This document shows, one piece after another, positions 1 to 11,986 of a DNA stretch of 64,000 bases; within the stretch, counting starts at the first letter, position 1; each line of letters starts with the position of its first letter. The DNA is taken from positions 16,454,591 through 16,518,590 of the forward strand of contig OY720100.1 of NCBI GenBank assembly GCA_963082875.1, given 5' to 3'. The notes beneath the pieces are model-generated. The model made no database searches and had not been told where the DNA came from. It saw nothing but the letters and a program-made list of their open reading frames with translations. A program made the position numbers and the translations under genes. This stretch comes from Corella eumyota. Lineage: Eukaryota; Chordata; Ascidiacea; Phlebobranchia; Corellidae.

Positions 1-1372
1 CAGGAAATAAAATTTAAAATTAGGCACCTTATAAAAAAATTTACAGACAGCATTTATTAACCCACAATAAAATAACAAAATCCTATAAATACCTAAAGTA
101 CTTTTTCAATATCATATTTCAGACAGGTATTATTATTAATATTACCAAATTGTATAGCCACCCGTTGGTCTATCTATTGTTAAACATATATCTATAAGTA
201 AGAAGATATGTTTATTTTCAATTCTTTACAATTGTGTATTAAACAGACTTTAATAAAATATGTTACTTGTTGAATATTAGATTTTAAAATAGTTTTTACA
301 TAATTATCAAACTTTGATAAATTGCATTTTTTATTGCTTGTTATTAGCTAATAGTTTAAAAATAGTAATTACAAATCTTTAAATTTGGTATTTTTGTGGA
401 ATTTGAAACGGAAACGTAGAAATTTACGTCAGTTGCGTTCTGACTACGTCACAATTCAAATCATTGTTACGCACTACACCGGAAAGGCAAAAAAATCGGA
501 ATTTTTTTGCGATTTTTTTGCTTTTTTTTTAAACCAATCAAAATTAAGGAATTATTTTTCGTTTTATGACGACATAAATTAACTTTGTGATCTAAAAATG
601 GTCACGTTTTCAGGAAGATCGTGTTTTGTCAAATGCAATCTTAAACCCTTAAACGGTCAGCTTTGCAGACAGTCGCGTACTAATTAATTATTACGTCACA
701 ATGATCGTGTATTGTCGCGTTGATGTCGTCACAAATATGCTCTTAACGGAGTTGCGTATTTCTAGAAATGAAAAAATTTATATTTTTTAAAATTACCGGA
801 ATTATATTTTTGCGTTTTTTATAATTTTTTTTTTAGCTTTTATTTTTACAAGTTATTTGCAGTTATATATTTAGAATTACTGTGGTGTATTTCCCCCTGC
901 TTTATATTTGGAATTTAATATATTAAGTTCTATTTTAATTCTTGCTGTTTTGAGGTTTTTGTTTTTTTAGTAAAATGTGTTTGTTTTTTTTTTTGTTTTT
1001 TTTTTATATATAGAAGTTCTAAAAGATTGAAAAAAATATTTATTTTTAGATAAATCTTGATATAATGTTTTACTATAAGCTATTAATTTCGTATTTTATT
1101 AGATTTATAGTTTTATTTTTAATAGTTAAAAGCCCACCACCTTATAGTCAGGATTTTAATTGTTGTAATATGGTCGCGACTCTCAACCAATATTTGCGCA
1201 CGATAATTTACCCGCGCACTAAAAACTGCAATTTTATTTATTTTGTAATCCTAGGAATTGGACATACATACATATGTATCGTCTTATAATCTCTATTATA
1301 TATATAAATACATTATACATCAATATTCTTTAACAATTTGAAGTTAAAAAATATTTTTGATTTTTTTTCCAG
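1..1372. other. Non-coding stretch, probably an intron of the ankyrin gene
   Basis: I see no convincing coding exon here. The sequence is T-rich and low in complexity, with several ACGTCA-like motifs. The last part (about 1159-1287) belongs to a dispersed repeat also found near 10845 and 31676. Because the first ankyrin exon at 1373 opens in phase 0 behind a good acceptor and carries no start codon, this stretch is most likely intronic. Confidence 0.5.
1159..1287 (+). repeat. Dispersed repeat family R4, copy 1
   Basis: About 130 bp starting near AATATGGTCGCGACTCTCAA and containing AATTTACCCGCGCAC and AATTGGACATACATA. The same ordered blocks recur at 10845-10983 and, more decayed, at 31676-31950, always on the + strand. 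No terminal inverted repeats or tRNA boxes are obvious. The family is unidentified. Confidence 0.5.
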
Positions 1373-4168
1373 ACTCCACTTTTGTATGCTGCTAAATCGG
1401 GAAACATAAACGGGATTAATATCTTGCTTAACTTTGGCGCCGATGCGACTATGACGTCACAACAAGAAGGAAATGTCTTCCACGTGGCCGCGGACAACGC
1501 GAACACAATTGTAAGTTGATAATGACGTCATAATATATTTTTTTTAATTTTTAAAATAAAAAAAAAATTTTTCATTTTAAAATTTTTTTTTTTAATTAAT
1601 TAATTTTTTTTGTTTTTAGCAACATTTGTTACATCATCTCCAACCTCAGATTGGAAACAAGTTGATCAACGAAATAAAACTAGGAGGTAAAAGAAATTAA
1701 AATTTACTGGTTTCACGGGGTTTTAAGTTCAAGATATTTAACGGTTGACTTCGTCACAAAAGTCTGAGCAACCACACCTGAGTTGCTCGCAACCAAAAGT
1801 ACCTGAGGGTAAAAATACCACAAAAAACGGAAATTTTTGAGCATTTTTATCAAGATCTAAAATAAATAAAAAGTTTGTCGGGATTTTTTAAAACACTTTT
1901 TGCGGCAATCTAAAAGTTTGAAGTGGTTTTAAAAATAATTTAAAAATTTTAAGTCGTGTTTTTGAGCGAATTTTTATCTTAGAAAATTATCTAAAAACGG
2001 AAAATCAAAACTGGTTGAAATTATTTTAGGTCACACTCCATTGCACGTTGCGACAGAAAAAGGCAATCCTGTCTCTGTGACGTCATTGTTATCACGTGGT
2101 GCTCCACTTAACATACAGGTGAGTCAAAATATCTGTTTTTGTGTCGTGTAATAATTATTATACTTGTTTTTTTTAATTAAACGCATGGCTTTACTGCATT
2201 AAGTCCTGGGTTCGATCTTCACTGCTTCCATGCTGTAGCGCTCTTAAGTAAGATGCTATAAACGGTATAAACTCCTGCTGAGCCAGCACTTAATCAGCAG
2301 CAATATTATCGGGCAATTATAATCTATATAATATCCTAAACTGCCAAAGTCAACCTGAGACTGGGTCGGAGTAACTGATGTTATTCTATGTTCAGATCGT
2401 AAAGTCGACCTTTCCATATCAAAAATAAAAAAATATATATTTTTAATTAAAGGAGCACCAGAACGGGTGGACGCCATTACACATCGCCGTGAAAAAATGC
2501 GACATTGCTGTCCTGCAAAGATTGCTTGGTCACATCGCAAATTTTCGCGGCACGAGTTTCTACAACGAAGTGATCAACCAAACAACTTGTAATGAAAACA
2601 CAGCTCTTCATTTTGCCGCAGGTAAATTTTATTTTTTATTTTTCATAAAAACTATTTTGTCTGGTATGGTATTGATTTTGAAAGAAATAGGTTTAACAAC
2701 GCAAGGGTATGGTTTGATTTCCATTTCTGTAATGTCGTAGCACTCTTAAGCGCTATAAACGATCTTTTATTAAAAAATCTATCTCTTTTTTCATTTGCGC
2801 ACTAAAATTTACATTTTGTTGAATTGTTTTGAACCCGTGTGTGTTTTGCTATACCCTTAACATATTCTTGAACAGAAAGAATTGTAATCTTAGTAATTTA
2901 ATACTGACGTAAAAATGTAACGGATATCAAATTGTATTTACAACTTAACCACCTTTAAAAATATAGCAGTTGGTTTTGTAGTATGTAAAACAGTTTGTAA
3001 ATAGAAAAATTATATAAAAGAGTTTTTAAAATATATGTACTGCCGTTCCAATACTTTTTGTTTTTTAAGTATGTCATTTTTATAATTAAATTTTTAATTA
3101 AGTTTCTGTCTATAGTTGACCTAACATCAACTTACTTTATAATATTGTAAATCAAACATAAAGGTAGTTAGAACGTGGTTAAACATTAACCTTATACTAG
3201 GAAAACTTGCTTGTGCAAATATTGTTATCAGACAAAAACATAGTTGGTTGAACAACAGAGTTAATTATTACCAGGTTCCTGGAACTTAATGTTTGAGTAA
3301 TGTCGTAATTAAATTCTTTGATAAAATCAACATTGATAAAAACAAGTTTAATAACAAGATGTTATGCAACAGTTTTTTTATTGGCGCAATATACAATGAC
3401 ATTTAAACATGCTACGCACCTAATAAAATTTACTATACCCAGCATACATAAGTCAATAAATAGAAAAAAAATAACGGAATTGGGTGAATATATATCAAAA
3501 TTGTTAGAAAATACTTGCAAAATTAGTAAAATTTTGCAAATGATCTTCTAATGTCTAATATTATACCCCTATTGTATTTTTATTTTTAAATTACTTTTTT
3601 TAGAGCAACAAACAGTGAAAGAAAGTGACAAAATAATCAAGGAAAAGATCATCAAGTTGTTGCTGGATAGTGGAGCAGACGTTTGTAAGAAAAACAACGA
3701 GAATCGAACTCCTTTCAATCTTCTACCACAAGGTCACTCTCATGTAAGTAGTTTGTTTATATCTCCTCAGGACAAATGATGAAATTTAATATTATGCGTT
3801 TTAATACGACTTTTAATACCTTGAATTAATCCATTTATAATAAAATAAAGAGCTTTAAAATTCGACAAAATATGCTCCATGTCGTTATCAAGTAAAAATC
3901 AGTTAAATTTAATGATAAAACTTGCAATTTAAAACATAAAAGAGCATAAAATCACTTGAATTTAGATTTTTACGAATAAATTTACATTTTTGGATAAAAA
4001 ATTAATTTTTTTTTTAATTTTTAGTTGCACGAGATTTTGCGCCCCAATCGTCGTCGAACGAGTTCGGTCTCCAATTTGGTTCCCGGTTCCTTCCCGGAGA
4101 ACTTTGAGTCGCTTCCGGTCACACTTTCTGGTGACCGGATCTTGACTCGATCCTTTTATTCGGAATAA
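1373..4168 (+). CDS. Ankyrin-repeat protein, C-terminal part (5' end outside window)
   Basis: Six exons join in frame: 1373-1510, 1620-1686, 2030-2118, 2453-2621, 3604-3743 and 4025-4168 (TAA), giving 248 residues. Ankyrin signatures are clear: TPLLYAAKSGN with LLNFGAD, HTPLHVATEKGN with LLSRGAPLN, GWTPLHIAVKKCD, NTALHFAA, and IKLLLDSGADV with NRTPFNLL. The last repeat is followed by a 47-residue tail rich in Arg and Ser (LRPNRRRTSSVSNL) with no domain I recognise. Ankyrin repeats are protein-binding scaffolds, so no enzymatic role can be inferred. An insertion between repeats (QPQIGNKLINEIKLGG) is unusual. AATAAA overlaps the stop codon region, with another near 4583. A SINE lies in the intron before the exon at 2453. 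The missing N-terminus prevents naming the family. Confidence 0.8.
2183..2432 (+). repeat. Composite tRNA-derived SINE, family S1 copy
   Basis: The tRNA-like head contains a B box (GGGTTCGATC) followed by the family body (ACTGCT..CTGTAGCGC, TGCTGAGCCAGCACTTAATCAGCAGC, CTGGGTCGGAGTAAC). The tail stops about 20 bp before the acceptor of the ankyrin exon at 2453. The 5' head is partly decayed. Confidence 0.75.
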
Positions 4169-6703
4169 ATTTCTGTTATACAGAACTAATTGTGAAGATA
4201 AAGTAACTCGAATCACTTTTCTCCCCCTATATTGACGTCATAAATTTTTGATGACGTCACGTTTAAAAAAATTCAAAAATTTGGCGAAACCTTTTTGATT
4301 TATAAAATCACAACTTTTTCTAAAATTTTACCACGTCATCAAATTATGACGTCATTCGGGGGTGAAATATGCGGAGAGTTCGCTTCACAATCTCTTTAGT
4401 ATTCTTCCGCGAAGATTTATTTAACTTGCGTCAAATTTTTTTGGCGCTCGTGAAAAATTTAAAGTTTGCCTATTATTTTGGCATCTATTCTAATGTTGTA
4501 TTTTATTCAGTTATTTTGCTTATACATAAAAAAAAAAACAAAAAAAAAAGCTTTGTGTATATATAAAAACAAAACAGAAAAAATAAAAAAAAATGTACAT
4601 AGTTATTAAGTGGTGTTTTTTGTACAGCATGTATAAACTATTTTAAATTTTTTGCCCTTTTTACTGCATTTAAAATACCCCAAACATTAAATTTGGTTTA
4701 AAATTAATATAATTGACTATAAATTTTGGTTAAAAGGCACAAATATAGAAAAAAGTATCTAAAATTATTGCTCGCAAAATAATTAAATCAATCGCGTGAT
4801 TTTTATGGAAATTTTATTAATATTTCAACAAGCAATTTTGGGTCCAAAGTCGTGCAATTGAATTGCAGTGAGAACTAGATTAAACCACATCGTGATTTTG
4901 CAAAAAAGGTCTTTTGTATTGCTCGGCTGGTTCTCGCCTTACCTTGAAAAACAACATGAGTAGGTGTGAATATAACCTTACGAAATCGTTAGAGCGAATC
5001 AGTCTTTTGTGTTGTTAGGCTACAGCTAATAATAAAGTTTAACGGTTTTATTGAAAACTTTCAACCTTGGCATTCTTATTTTATTTGATTTTAAATTTCC
5101 TATAAAAGAAAATTTATTGTGATAAACAACATTCCATAGTTTAAATTGTGTAAAAACAGCTGCTAAAGTTATATTTTAACAAAAAAAGACTAATTCTGCA
5201 TTTTGAAATTTTACAAACTCAATTTTATGGTTTAATTTATAATTATTCTAAATTTAATTATACTTTTATAGTGTTTTGACTAAGTTGCCAAACCCAATTT
5301 TAAATACGTTATATCCAATATTTGAAAAGCTTTTTAACCTATCCATGGTTTTATAAGTTTTTCGTAATTTGTTGGTAAATTAGGCTAAATATAAATAAGT
5401 TTTAGGCATATTAATTAATCTAAGAAATATATCAGCTTTTTGGTATACTATTTATATACCGAGATCTATGTACAATGGTTTTATTTTATTCAACCAATGG
5501 TAGCTTTCAAATTTAATAATGTCTAGACACAAGCGTCCTTTTATTTTTTTAAACGTGTTTTGGAATAAGGAACAAATACAAAAACTAATTATTAAATTGT
5601 GATCAATTTTGAATTAAGTAAAACTATTTTGTGCAAAAAGTCACAAATTAGAAAAGCCAACATTTTAAGGTTTTAAAAGATGTTTTAAACCAAGTAATAC
5701 AAAACATTCCTAAAATGTTAACGTTCAGATACAGTTTAAAAGATACTTATTGTAAAAATGTAATTTGGCTTGTTAATATGAAGTAACATCACGACCAGTT
5801 TAAATTTAAAATTAATTAATTCTTTTCAGTAATTAAATTTGATACAGAGTTACTATTATAGTCCCGTTATAGAAATCAAAACATTAATTACAGTTTAATT
5901 AAGCCACAGTAAGTTGTACGGATTAATAATTAATGATATAATTCTTTAACAGTATTGTATGCTTTATATAAACATTATCTAAACATCCAAATTCTTTCAT
6001 AATTAAATAGTTTAAATACTGGTTTATAAATTTATAACTGAAAACATTATTTTTAAGATTTTTCTAAATGGAATTGCTTTAGTTAAAGTTGCATTTAGGG
6101 CACATAAGTACAGAAATTAAACTTTAAAAAAGAAAAATACAAATATCAAACACTGAAAGGTTGAAAGGTAACTACAACAAACAAGTTTCATATTACTGAG
6201 TATTAATTATACGTAAAACAAAAGGTTTCTGTGACGTTCCATTTCTCATTATGACGTAACGTAGGGGAGGTTAAACTTTTTTGAGTTTGAACCAAAATTG
6301 TGCAATGTGTTTTACATACAAGATTTATTTTAGTTTCACAACATTTTTGGAAGTTTTAACTAATTGCACAACAGAATTATATTCATATTGCGCTTTAGCA
6401 TCATCTAGCGATTAATTAATGTATTACTGGGTTACCACTTGCAAAGTCGGGTCATGGTTTGACACCAAAAGGTTTCGGGATCAAGCCCCACCAAAACAAC
6501 ATTGTTTTCACTTGAGCCCGGCGTTCGCGGATAGCTCAAACATGTTACAATAGCACACCTTTATCCAATAAAAACAATAATATATACACATTTTGCAACG
6601 TTTAAGGTAAATTTGCATGGCAAAAATACAACTTTAAGTTATATAAACTGTTATCTTGAATTTTAAATTCAAGTTAAACTTTGTTTGTTTAAGTTTGTCC
6701 AAT
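4169..6703. other. Intergenic stretch between convergent genes
   Basis: This lies downstream of the ankyrin gene and downstream of the minus-strand pseudokinase gene. No supported coding exon was seen. It holds three TGACGTCA octamers at 4233, 4252 and 4347, putative poly(A) signals near 4583 and 5031, and a second-family SINE at 6444-6575. The rest is AT-rich sequence without visible structure. Confidence 0.5.
6444..6575 (+). repeat. Second tRNA-headed SINE family (S2) copy
   Basis: The pattern GGTCATGG..AAAGGTTTCGGGATCAAGCC..CTTGAGCCCGGCGTTCGCGGATAGCT is shared with 11022-11155, 30415-30545 (minus) and 43330-43535. The B-box-like core GGTTCAAGCC is best preserved at 11022-11155. The body differs from SINE family S1. 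Confidence 0.6.
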
Positions 6704-9700
6704 TTATCTGGTGCTATATCTTAAAGTTGGGGTGTTCGGAAGTGAAATCGGATTTTTGGGGGTTCTGTTGGTCCGGTACGACTCCAAGTGGTCCTGTCAA
6801 AATTGGTTTAATATTCTTTATATAATGTGGGTTTAAAATTGGTTTATTATTCTTTTAAAGCATTCAATACAGGTTTTTGTTATTTTTAAGATTGATATTT
6901 ACAAACTATTAAAACTAACATTACACAAAAAATATAGAAAGAGCGCAAAGGTCAGTACTATCACCTATACAAAATCAATTTTACTTGGGTTTGGTGACCA
7001 TGCCATAACATACTTAAAATCTTTATGTAAACATTAATACTTTTGGCATGTTTTAAATCATTAAATTGATTTTGTCATTTTTTTTCGTTGCATTGTTGTA
7101 ATATTAATTGTATATCGTATTTATTATTTACTTTTATCAATGTGCGAAAAACCAAAATAAAATATAAAAAAAAAATAAAAAAGACTTACAATAATAACGT
7201 CAAATGACGGTCTCGTATCGGGTACTTCCCCCCAGCATGCAAGGAGTAGTTGATAAACTTGTGACGTCATACCTAAACTTCGTTTCATTCGATAACCCGA
7301 CTTGATTTTCTTTAAAAGATTGGGGGCGAAACATTCTATAAAAAATTAAAGTTTGCTGTTACAAATTTGAACTAATTGGAGCATAATTACGACGATATTT
7401 TTTCTTATTTTAGCTTAAATTTTTTTAAGTTTAAAAAAGTGCGAATTGAAGAACTAGTTCCTTGGAAAACTGTTTTTTGCAAAGCCCTCCTTTTATATAA
7501 CTGAAAACCAGATTACCGAAAATGAACCCGAAAATCGAAATTTTGTAATTTTAAAAACTTGAAATTTATAAAAGAAAATTTGCCGAAGTTTTGTAAAAAA
7601 TTTGCAAGTTAAAAACTGCAAAAAAAACAAATCCTGCAAACTGCAATGTGCACTATTTGGCATTAAAATCATTTGCATATAACCTGCATACGGTCGTTCC
7701 CCTTTTGTGAAAAGTTCATGAACCGTGACGGCGAACGACCAGACGTCAGATTTGGCGGTAAAACGGTTCTCGGTAAAGCCCTCTAGCGCCATCCAGTTGA
7801 ACATTAGTCTTGAAAACGGCCTGTCATCTAAAAATCAATTTTAACAAATTAATTAAAATAAAATTCACTATACAATAAATACAACTAAATTTCTATTATT
7901 TTAAAATATTTAATTGTAAATGGAGAAAAACAACCCTTTTTGGTAAATATATCTGGTCGTAATGAATTAAAAAGAAACTAGATTTTATATTGGTGTACAT
8001 TTAAACGTTAATGTTAATATAAATAGCATTTAACGACTTAGTTTTTAGGAATTCAAGTGCAGTATAATGATTGTGGCAATATAATTTTATGTTCTATTTT
8101 GGGAAAACATATGTGATAATGGCTATTAAACAAGATGATATGCAGAAAATTTATAACTTTCATATTCTGTAAACCCAAAAAAAAACATAATAAAAGAAAT
8201 TAAATTATTTTAAAAGCTTTGTTTTTAACAAAAAAATTAGTTACCGTTTTTGACGAAATAATTTTGATTCTCATCTAGTTTTTTAACGAATCCAAACCCA
8301 GATAATTTGCAAGTTAGTTCTCGGTTTAGTAGAACATTACATGCTCTGACATTACGGTGTACATAACCATTGTCAGATACAAATTTTAATGCTTTCGCAA
8401 TCTGTAAAAATACTTTTAATTTAAATCCAATTCAGTATTTAAACGTCTAAAATTGATTTTTTAATATTGTTTAAAAATTTACATAAAAATCTTATATTTT
8501 AAATAAAAATACATTAGTTTAATTAATTAATTAATATTTTAAAACTTAAAATTGAAATACTTGTTCAGCAAATTTCATTATTTGAGAAAAGGCAATTTCA
8601 TAATCTTCATAGCCGAATAAATAGGCTAAAAGATCTTTTTTTTCAGCGTATTGTAATATTATACAGAATGGACTTAAAGATATCTAAAAAAGTAATAATA
8701 ATACAATTAACATTAAAACATATTTATGTAAAAATATAGATTAAATATAATTGTTTTTTTTAACAGTTTTTTTTTATTTATCCATTTTTATTGAAAGTGG
8801 GTTTAAAGTAAATGTACTTTTAATAACAATATATTTTTATTAAACCCACGTACAGCTGACTTTATATTTATTTAATATTGCACCTACGCTATAGTAAATC
8901 AATATTTAAAGGTGTCATAATTATTACAAGTATCGCATATTATTTTTAATATACAGGTAATAATAAAGTTTTATTACGATTATTCAACGTCACTAATACC
9001 ACATATGACGTAAGTAATAACTTACTGTGCCTAATATTTTGACAATATTGTTGTGTTGTAATTTTGTGAGTGCTGTCGCCTCAGCAGTTAAACTTCTTTT
9101 CAGTTCCAGGCTTGTAGAGTCTCGTTGTTGTTTAATTACAACCTCGGTTGGGTGGGATCGCATGGTACCTAAATAATGTCGTCTTTTAATTGGTTTATAC
9201 TAATTTATTTTTGATATTAAAAATCTAACTTTACAAGGCTTATTAAAAGTAAACTTCCAAAGCCTAACTTCATTATTTAAGTGTAGTATTAGTAGGATTT
9301 TATATTTCTACCGAGTGTATCTTATTATACAAGTATTATATTACTCAAATAAATGTTGTTTTCGAAAGTATAACTATTTTTAAGGTTTACGGTTTGGGAA
9401 TTAAAAACTCATACTAATTCTTTAATAATGACATTTTTATAAATTTATTTATTGCCCTTAAACGACAACATTTAAACTTTAATTTAAGTTTAAATGTTTT
9501 TCTTTGATTGTATAAATCCCACGTTTGAAAGTTTACACATCTTTAACTAAACCAAGTTTTTGTTTAATTAGTGATTGTGCGGTCTTTTAGCTGACGGCAT
9601 TATAGTTTGTCTAGTTTACTTAACTAGGATAAGTCAAGTGCTGGCGGCATTTTGCAAAAGAACTGTTTACATATATAGGCTTATGAGTATTAAGCAGCCT

Positions 9701-11986
9701 TTGAAACATATTGTGTGCATTTTAAATGACAAACATTAAGTTTTCAAACAAGGGTGCATATGTTTAAAAACTTTCAAGCCAACACTTTACTATATGAGGT
9801 CCTAAGTTTGATCCCCACTGCTCTTATTCTGTAGCGCCTTTAGTAGGGCGCTATAAAAGGGTAAAACTACTGCTAAGCTAACACCTAATCCGCAGTTTAA
9901 TTATCTAGCAATTATATTTTATAACATCCCAAGCTTCCAAAAGCAACTTGAGACTAGGCTGGGGTAACAAATTTTATTCTATGTTTAGGCTGTGAAATCG
10001 ATCTTCTTACAAAAAAACACTGCATCACAGTTAACACTATACAATAATGGATTAATAGTACTTACGCAAATGTTGTATTGAAAATTTAAATTACCAAGCC
10101 ATATGTTGCTGGGGTTATCTACATTTCCTGATAATTTTTCATGGCATTGTACAGAAGATTGCTTGATCTCCCAGCAGTTGGGTAAAGGCTCGTATTCCAT
10201 TTCTTGTTTTTCTTTGGGGCAGAATGTCGTCAATCTCATATCGATATCAGGGTGATCTTTAAAGTAAAGCAATGGGTTAAACTTTAAACAACTGTATGAA
10301 AAACAGATTAAAATTAAAAATAACTTTTTGTTTTTGTACAGTTAATTTTTTTACAATCAATTTTGATACACATTTGTTAAAAATGGGGGCTTAGTTAGTA
10401 AATTGGACACCACAACTTAAGATTTAAGGTTCAATTCCCACTGATTCAACGTCTTAACGAACATGCTTTTATATTTAAGTAATATACACTTAAGAAAATA
10501 TGAAAAAAATAAGAGTTTTTACTTGAGTAATGTTCAACCAATCCAGTAAGCGAGGCAAAATTAACGTTTGGTTCGACGTAATAATTTCCATTATGATCAA
10601 ATAGAATCTCACAATGAACTACTTTGCATTCATTTCTCTCCCATACCAACATTGAAAGTCGGTATTCCATTGCTGGCAAATTTTAATATTTGTTTTTACA
10701 TTTGTTTGCTTGTCAAGGTGTAAAATATTTGAAATATATTTATATTATTTATGGTCTCGTACTTTGAATTTTATTGAGGTTTGGTAGTTAAATGCCCGAT
10801 TTACAGACGAGCGACATTTTAATCTATTTTGCAGGTTACCATTAAATTGTACTAATCGATAGCCCGCACTTTCAACTAATATTACTTTGCTATAATTTAC
10901 CCGCGCACCACAAATGGCAGTTTTGATTATTTTGTAGATCCATAAATTGGACATATACAAATGTATATTTACAAAGCCTTATTATAAAAAGGTGATGCCA
11001 AAAATATATAGTTTGATAAACCGGTCATGGCGTCGGACTACGAGCCGAAAGGTTTTGGGTTCAAGCCGCACCAACGTCACATTATTCGTCCTTGAGCCCG
11101 GCGTTTACGGATAGCTTGAACACGACCTAAACTGCACACCATTACCCGATAAAAATATGAAAAACCTATCTCTTTAAGGTGACATGAAAAAAAAAGATTA
11201 AAATAAGGCTTAGTTAATAATTTCCCGTTTTAATAATCCTTTGAACTTCTTACGCCATTGTTGGATTACAAATACTTATTGTCTATTGTGGTGTAAACAA
11301 TATAAATATATTGATGACGTCACTTACCCTTTACGTCATTCTTGGTGTTGATTGGTCCATCTCTTATCAGAAAGGTGCCTTGATTTTCACCATTTTCGTT
11401 CAACAATTGCTCGGCTTCATTTCTTGATATTTGCCCGAAATACCAACTAAAAATTTAAATAAAAATTATGCCCGAAATACCAACTAAAAATTGAATAAAA
11501 ATTATGCCCAAAATACCAACTAAAAATTTAAATAAAAATTATGCCCGAAATACCAACTAAAAATTGAATAAAAATTATGCCCAAAATACCAACTAAAAAT
11601 TGAATAAAAATTCCATTTATGTCTTAATCAATAGTTTTTGATTATAGTTTGTTTCATATTAAGTGTAAATTAAAGAAATGTCTTATTAAAATTGAAAAAT
11701 AAGGAACTTTTATAGAGTTAAATTGCTAAGCTATGTAGAAAATCAATTTATAAAACTGCATATAATTGATTCTCATAAAAGCATAAAGTTTTTTCTACAC
11801 CAACGCATTTTAAAATTCACTTCCTTCTATATAACTTTTAGTTTTTGCGTGACAATATCAATATATACATTATAATTATAATTTGTATGTAAAAATAGAT
11901 TAAAAATTAGATTTAAATACTTACGGAAAATTTTCAAGTTTCTGCAGTTCGGGCCTTTTCTTAATCGTTCCAAATTGTGAATACAT
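6704..11986 (-). CDS. SH2 plus Src-type tyrosine pseudokinase, no SH3 domain
   Basis: Ten exons (transcription order): 11986-11925, 11446-11328, 10672-10523, 10256-10095, 9168-9026, 8683-8561, 8401-8245, 7827-7684, 7335-7190, 6793-6704. They join in frame to 431 aa. An in-frame TAA directly precedes the ATG, so the N-terminus is only about 20 residues, without Gly2 or SH3. The SH2 domain (about 21-115) has [15 protein letters not shown] and FLIRDG with the phosphotyrosine-binding Arg. The linker RLTTFCP and WEIKQSS is Src-like. In the kinase-like domain (about 140-415), VVIK and SDVWSFAV are kept, but the glycine loop is [18 protein letters not shown] is HRN, DFG is GFG and APE is ALE. The catalytic and Mg-binding Asp are both missing, so it should be inactive and act as a phosphotyrosine-binding scaffold (inference). 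The tail ends LRYSTR, with a Tyr where Src family members carry the regulatory one. Confidence 0.85.
6990..7156 (+). repeat. MITE-like 167-bp repeat R3, copy 1
   Basis: The element runs from TTTGGTGACCATGCC to a matching ACCAAA end. Near-identical copies lie at 29107-29273 (167 bp) and, inverted, at 40312-40480 (169 bp); a decayed one lies near 54124. The constant length and short inverted ends suggest a small non-autonomous DNA element. It sits in the last intron of the pseudokinase gene. Confidence 0.6.
9778..10012 (+). repeat. SINE family S1 copy, diverged
   Basis: The body is recognisable (GGTCCTAAGTTTGATCCCCACTGCTC, GCTAAGCTAACACCTAATC, GAGACTAGGCTGGGGTAAC) in an intron of the pseudokinase gene. 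It ends just upstream, on the + strand, of the 10095-10256 exon. Confidence 0.7.
10845..10983 (+). repeat. Dispersed repeat family R4, copy 2
   Basis: Shares AATTTACCCGCGCACCA, TTGATTATTTTGTAGATCC and AAATTGGACATATACA with the copy at 1159-1287. Confidence 0.5.
11022..11155 (+). repeat. SINE family S2 copy, best preserved
   Basis: GGTCATGGCGTCGGACTACGA forms a tRNA-like head and GGTTTTGGGTTCAAGCC a B box, followed by CCTTGAGCCCGGCGTTTACGG. It lies in an intron of the pseudokinase gene. Confidence 0.6.
11433..11612. repeat. Tandem repeat carrying copies of a splice acceptor and exon start
   Basis: Five units of about 36 bp. The first contains the real 3' splice site and first 15 bases of the SH2 exon of the minus-strand pseudokinase gene; four more lie upstream of it within the intron. 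Each unit, read on the minus strand, gives a T-rich stretch, TTTTTAG and TTGGTATTTYGGGC. The units differ at only one or two positions. Confidence 0.85.

Noticed and set aside
385-582. 65-codon reading frame
   Set aside because: Low-complexity Phe/Lys-rich product in AT-rich DNA, no splice context and no family resemblance.
3318-3551. 77-codon plus-strand reading frame in the ankyrin gene
   Set aside because: It sits between two well-defined ankyrin exons that join in correct phase without it, and the product is AT-codon-biased filler.
10066-10256. Longer form of the pseudokinase exon using the donor at 10064
   Set aside because: It gives a phase that runs into a stop in the next exon. The donor at 10093-10094 keeps frame and restores the expected WLG-TMRS continuity.
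1373-11986. Single SHARK-type kinase gene combining ankyrin repeats with SH2-kinase
   Set aside because: The ankyrin exons are on the plus strand with their own stop codon, whereas the SH2-kinase exons are on the minus strand with their own start and stop.
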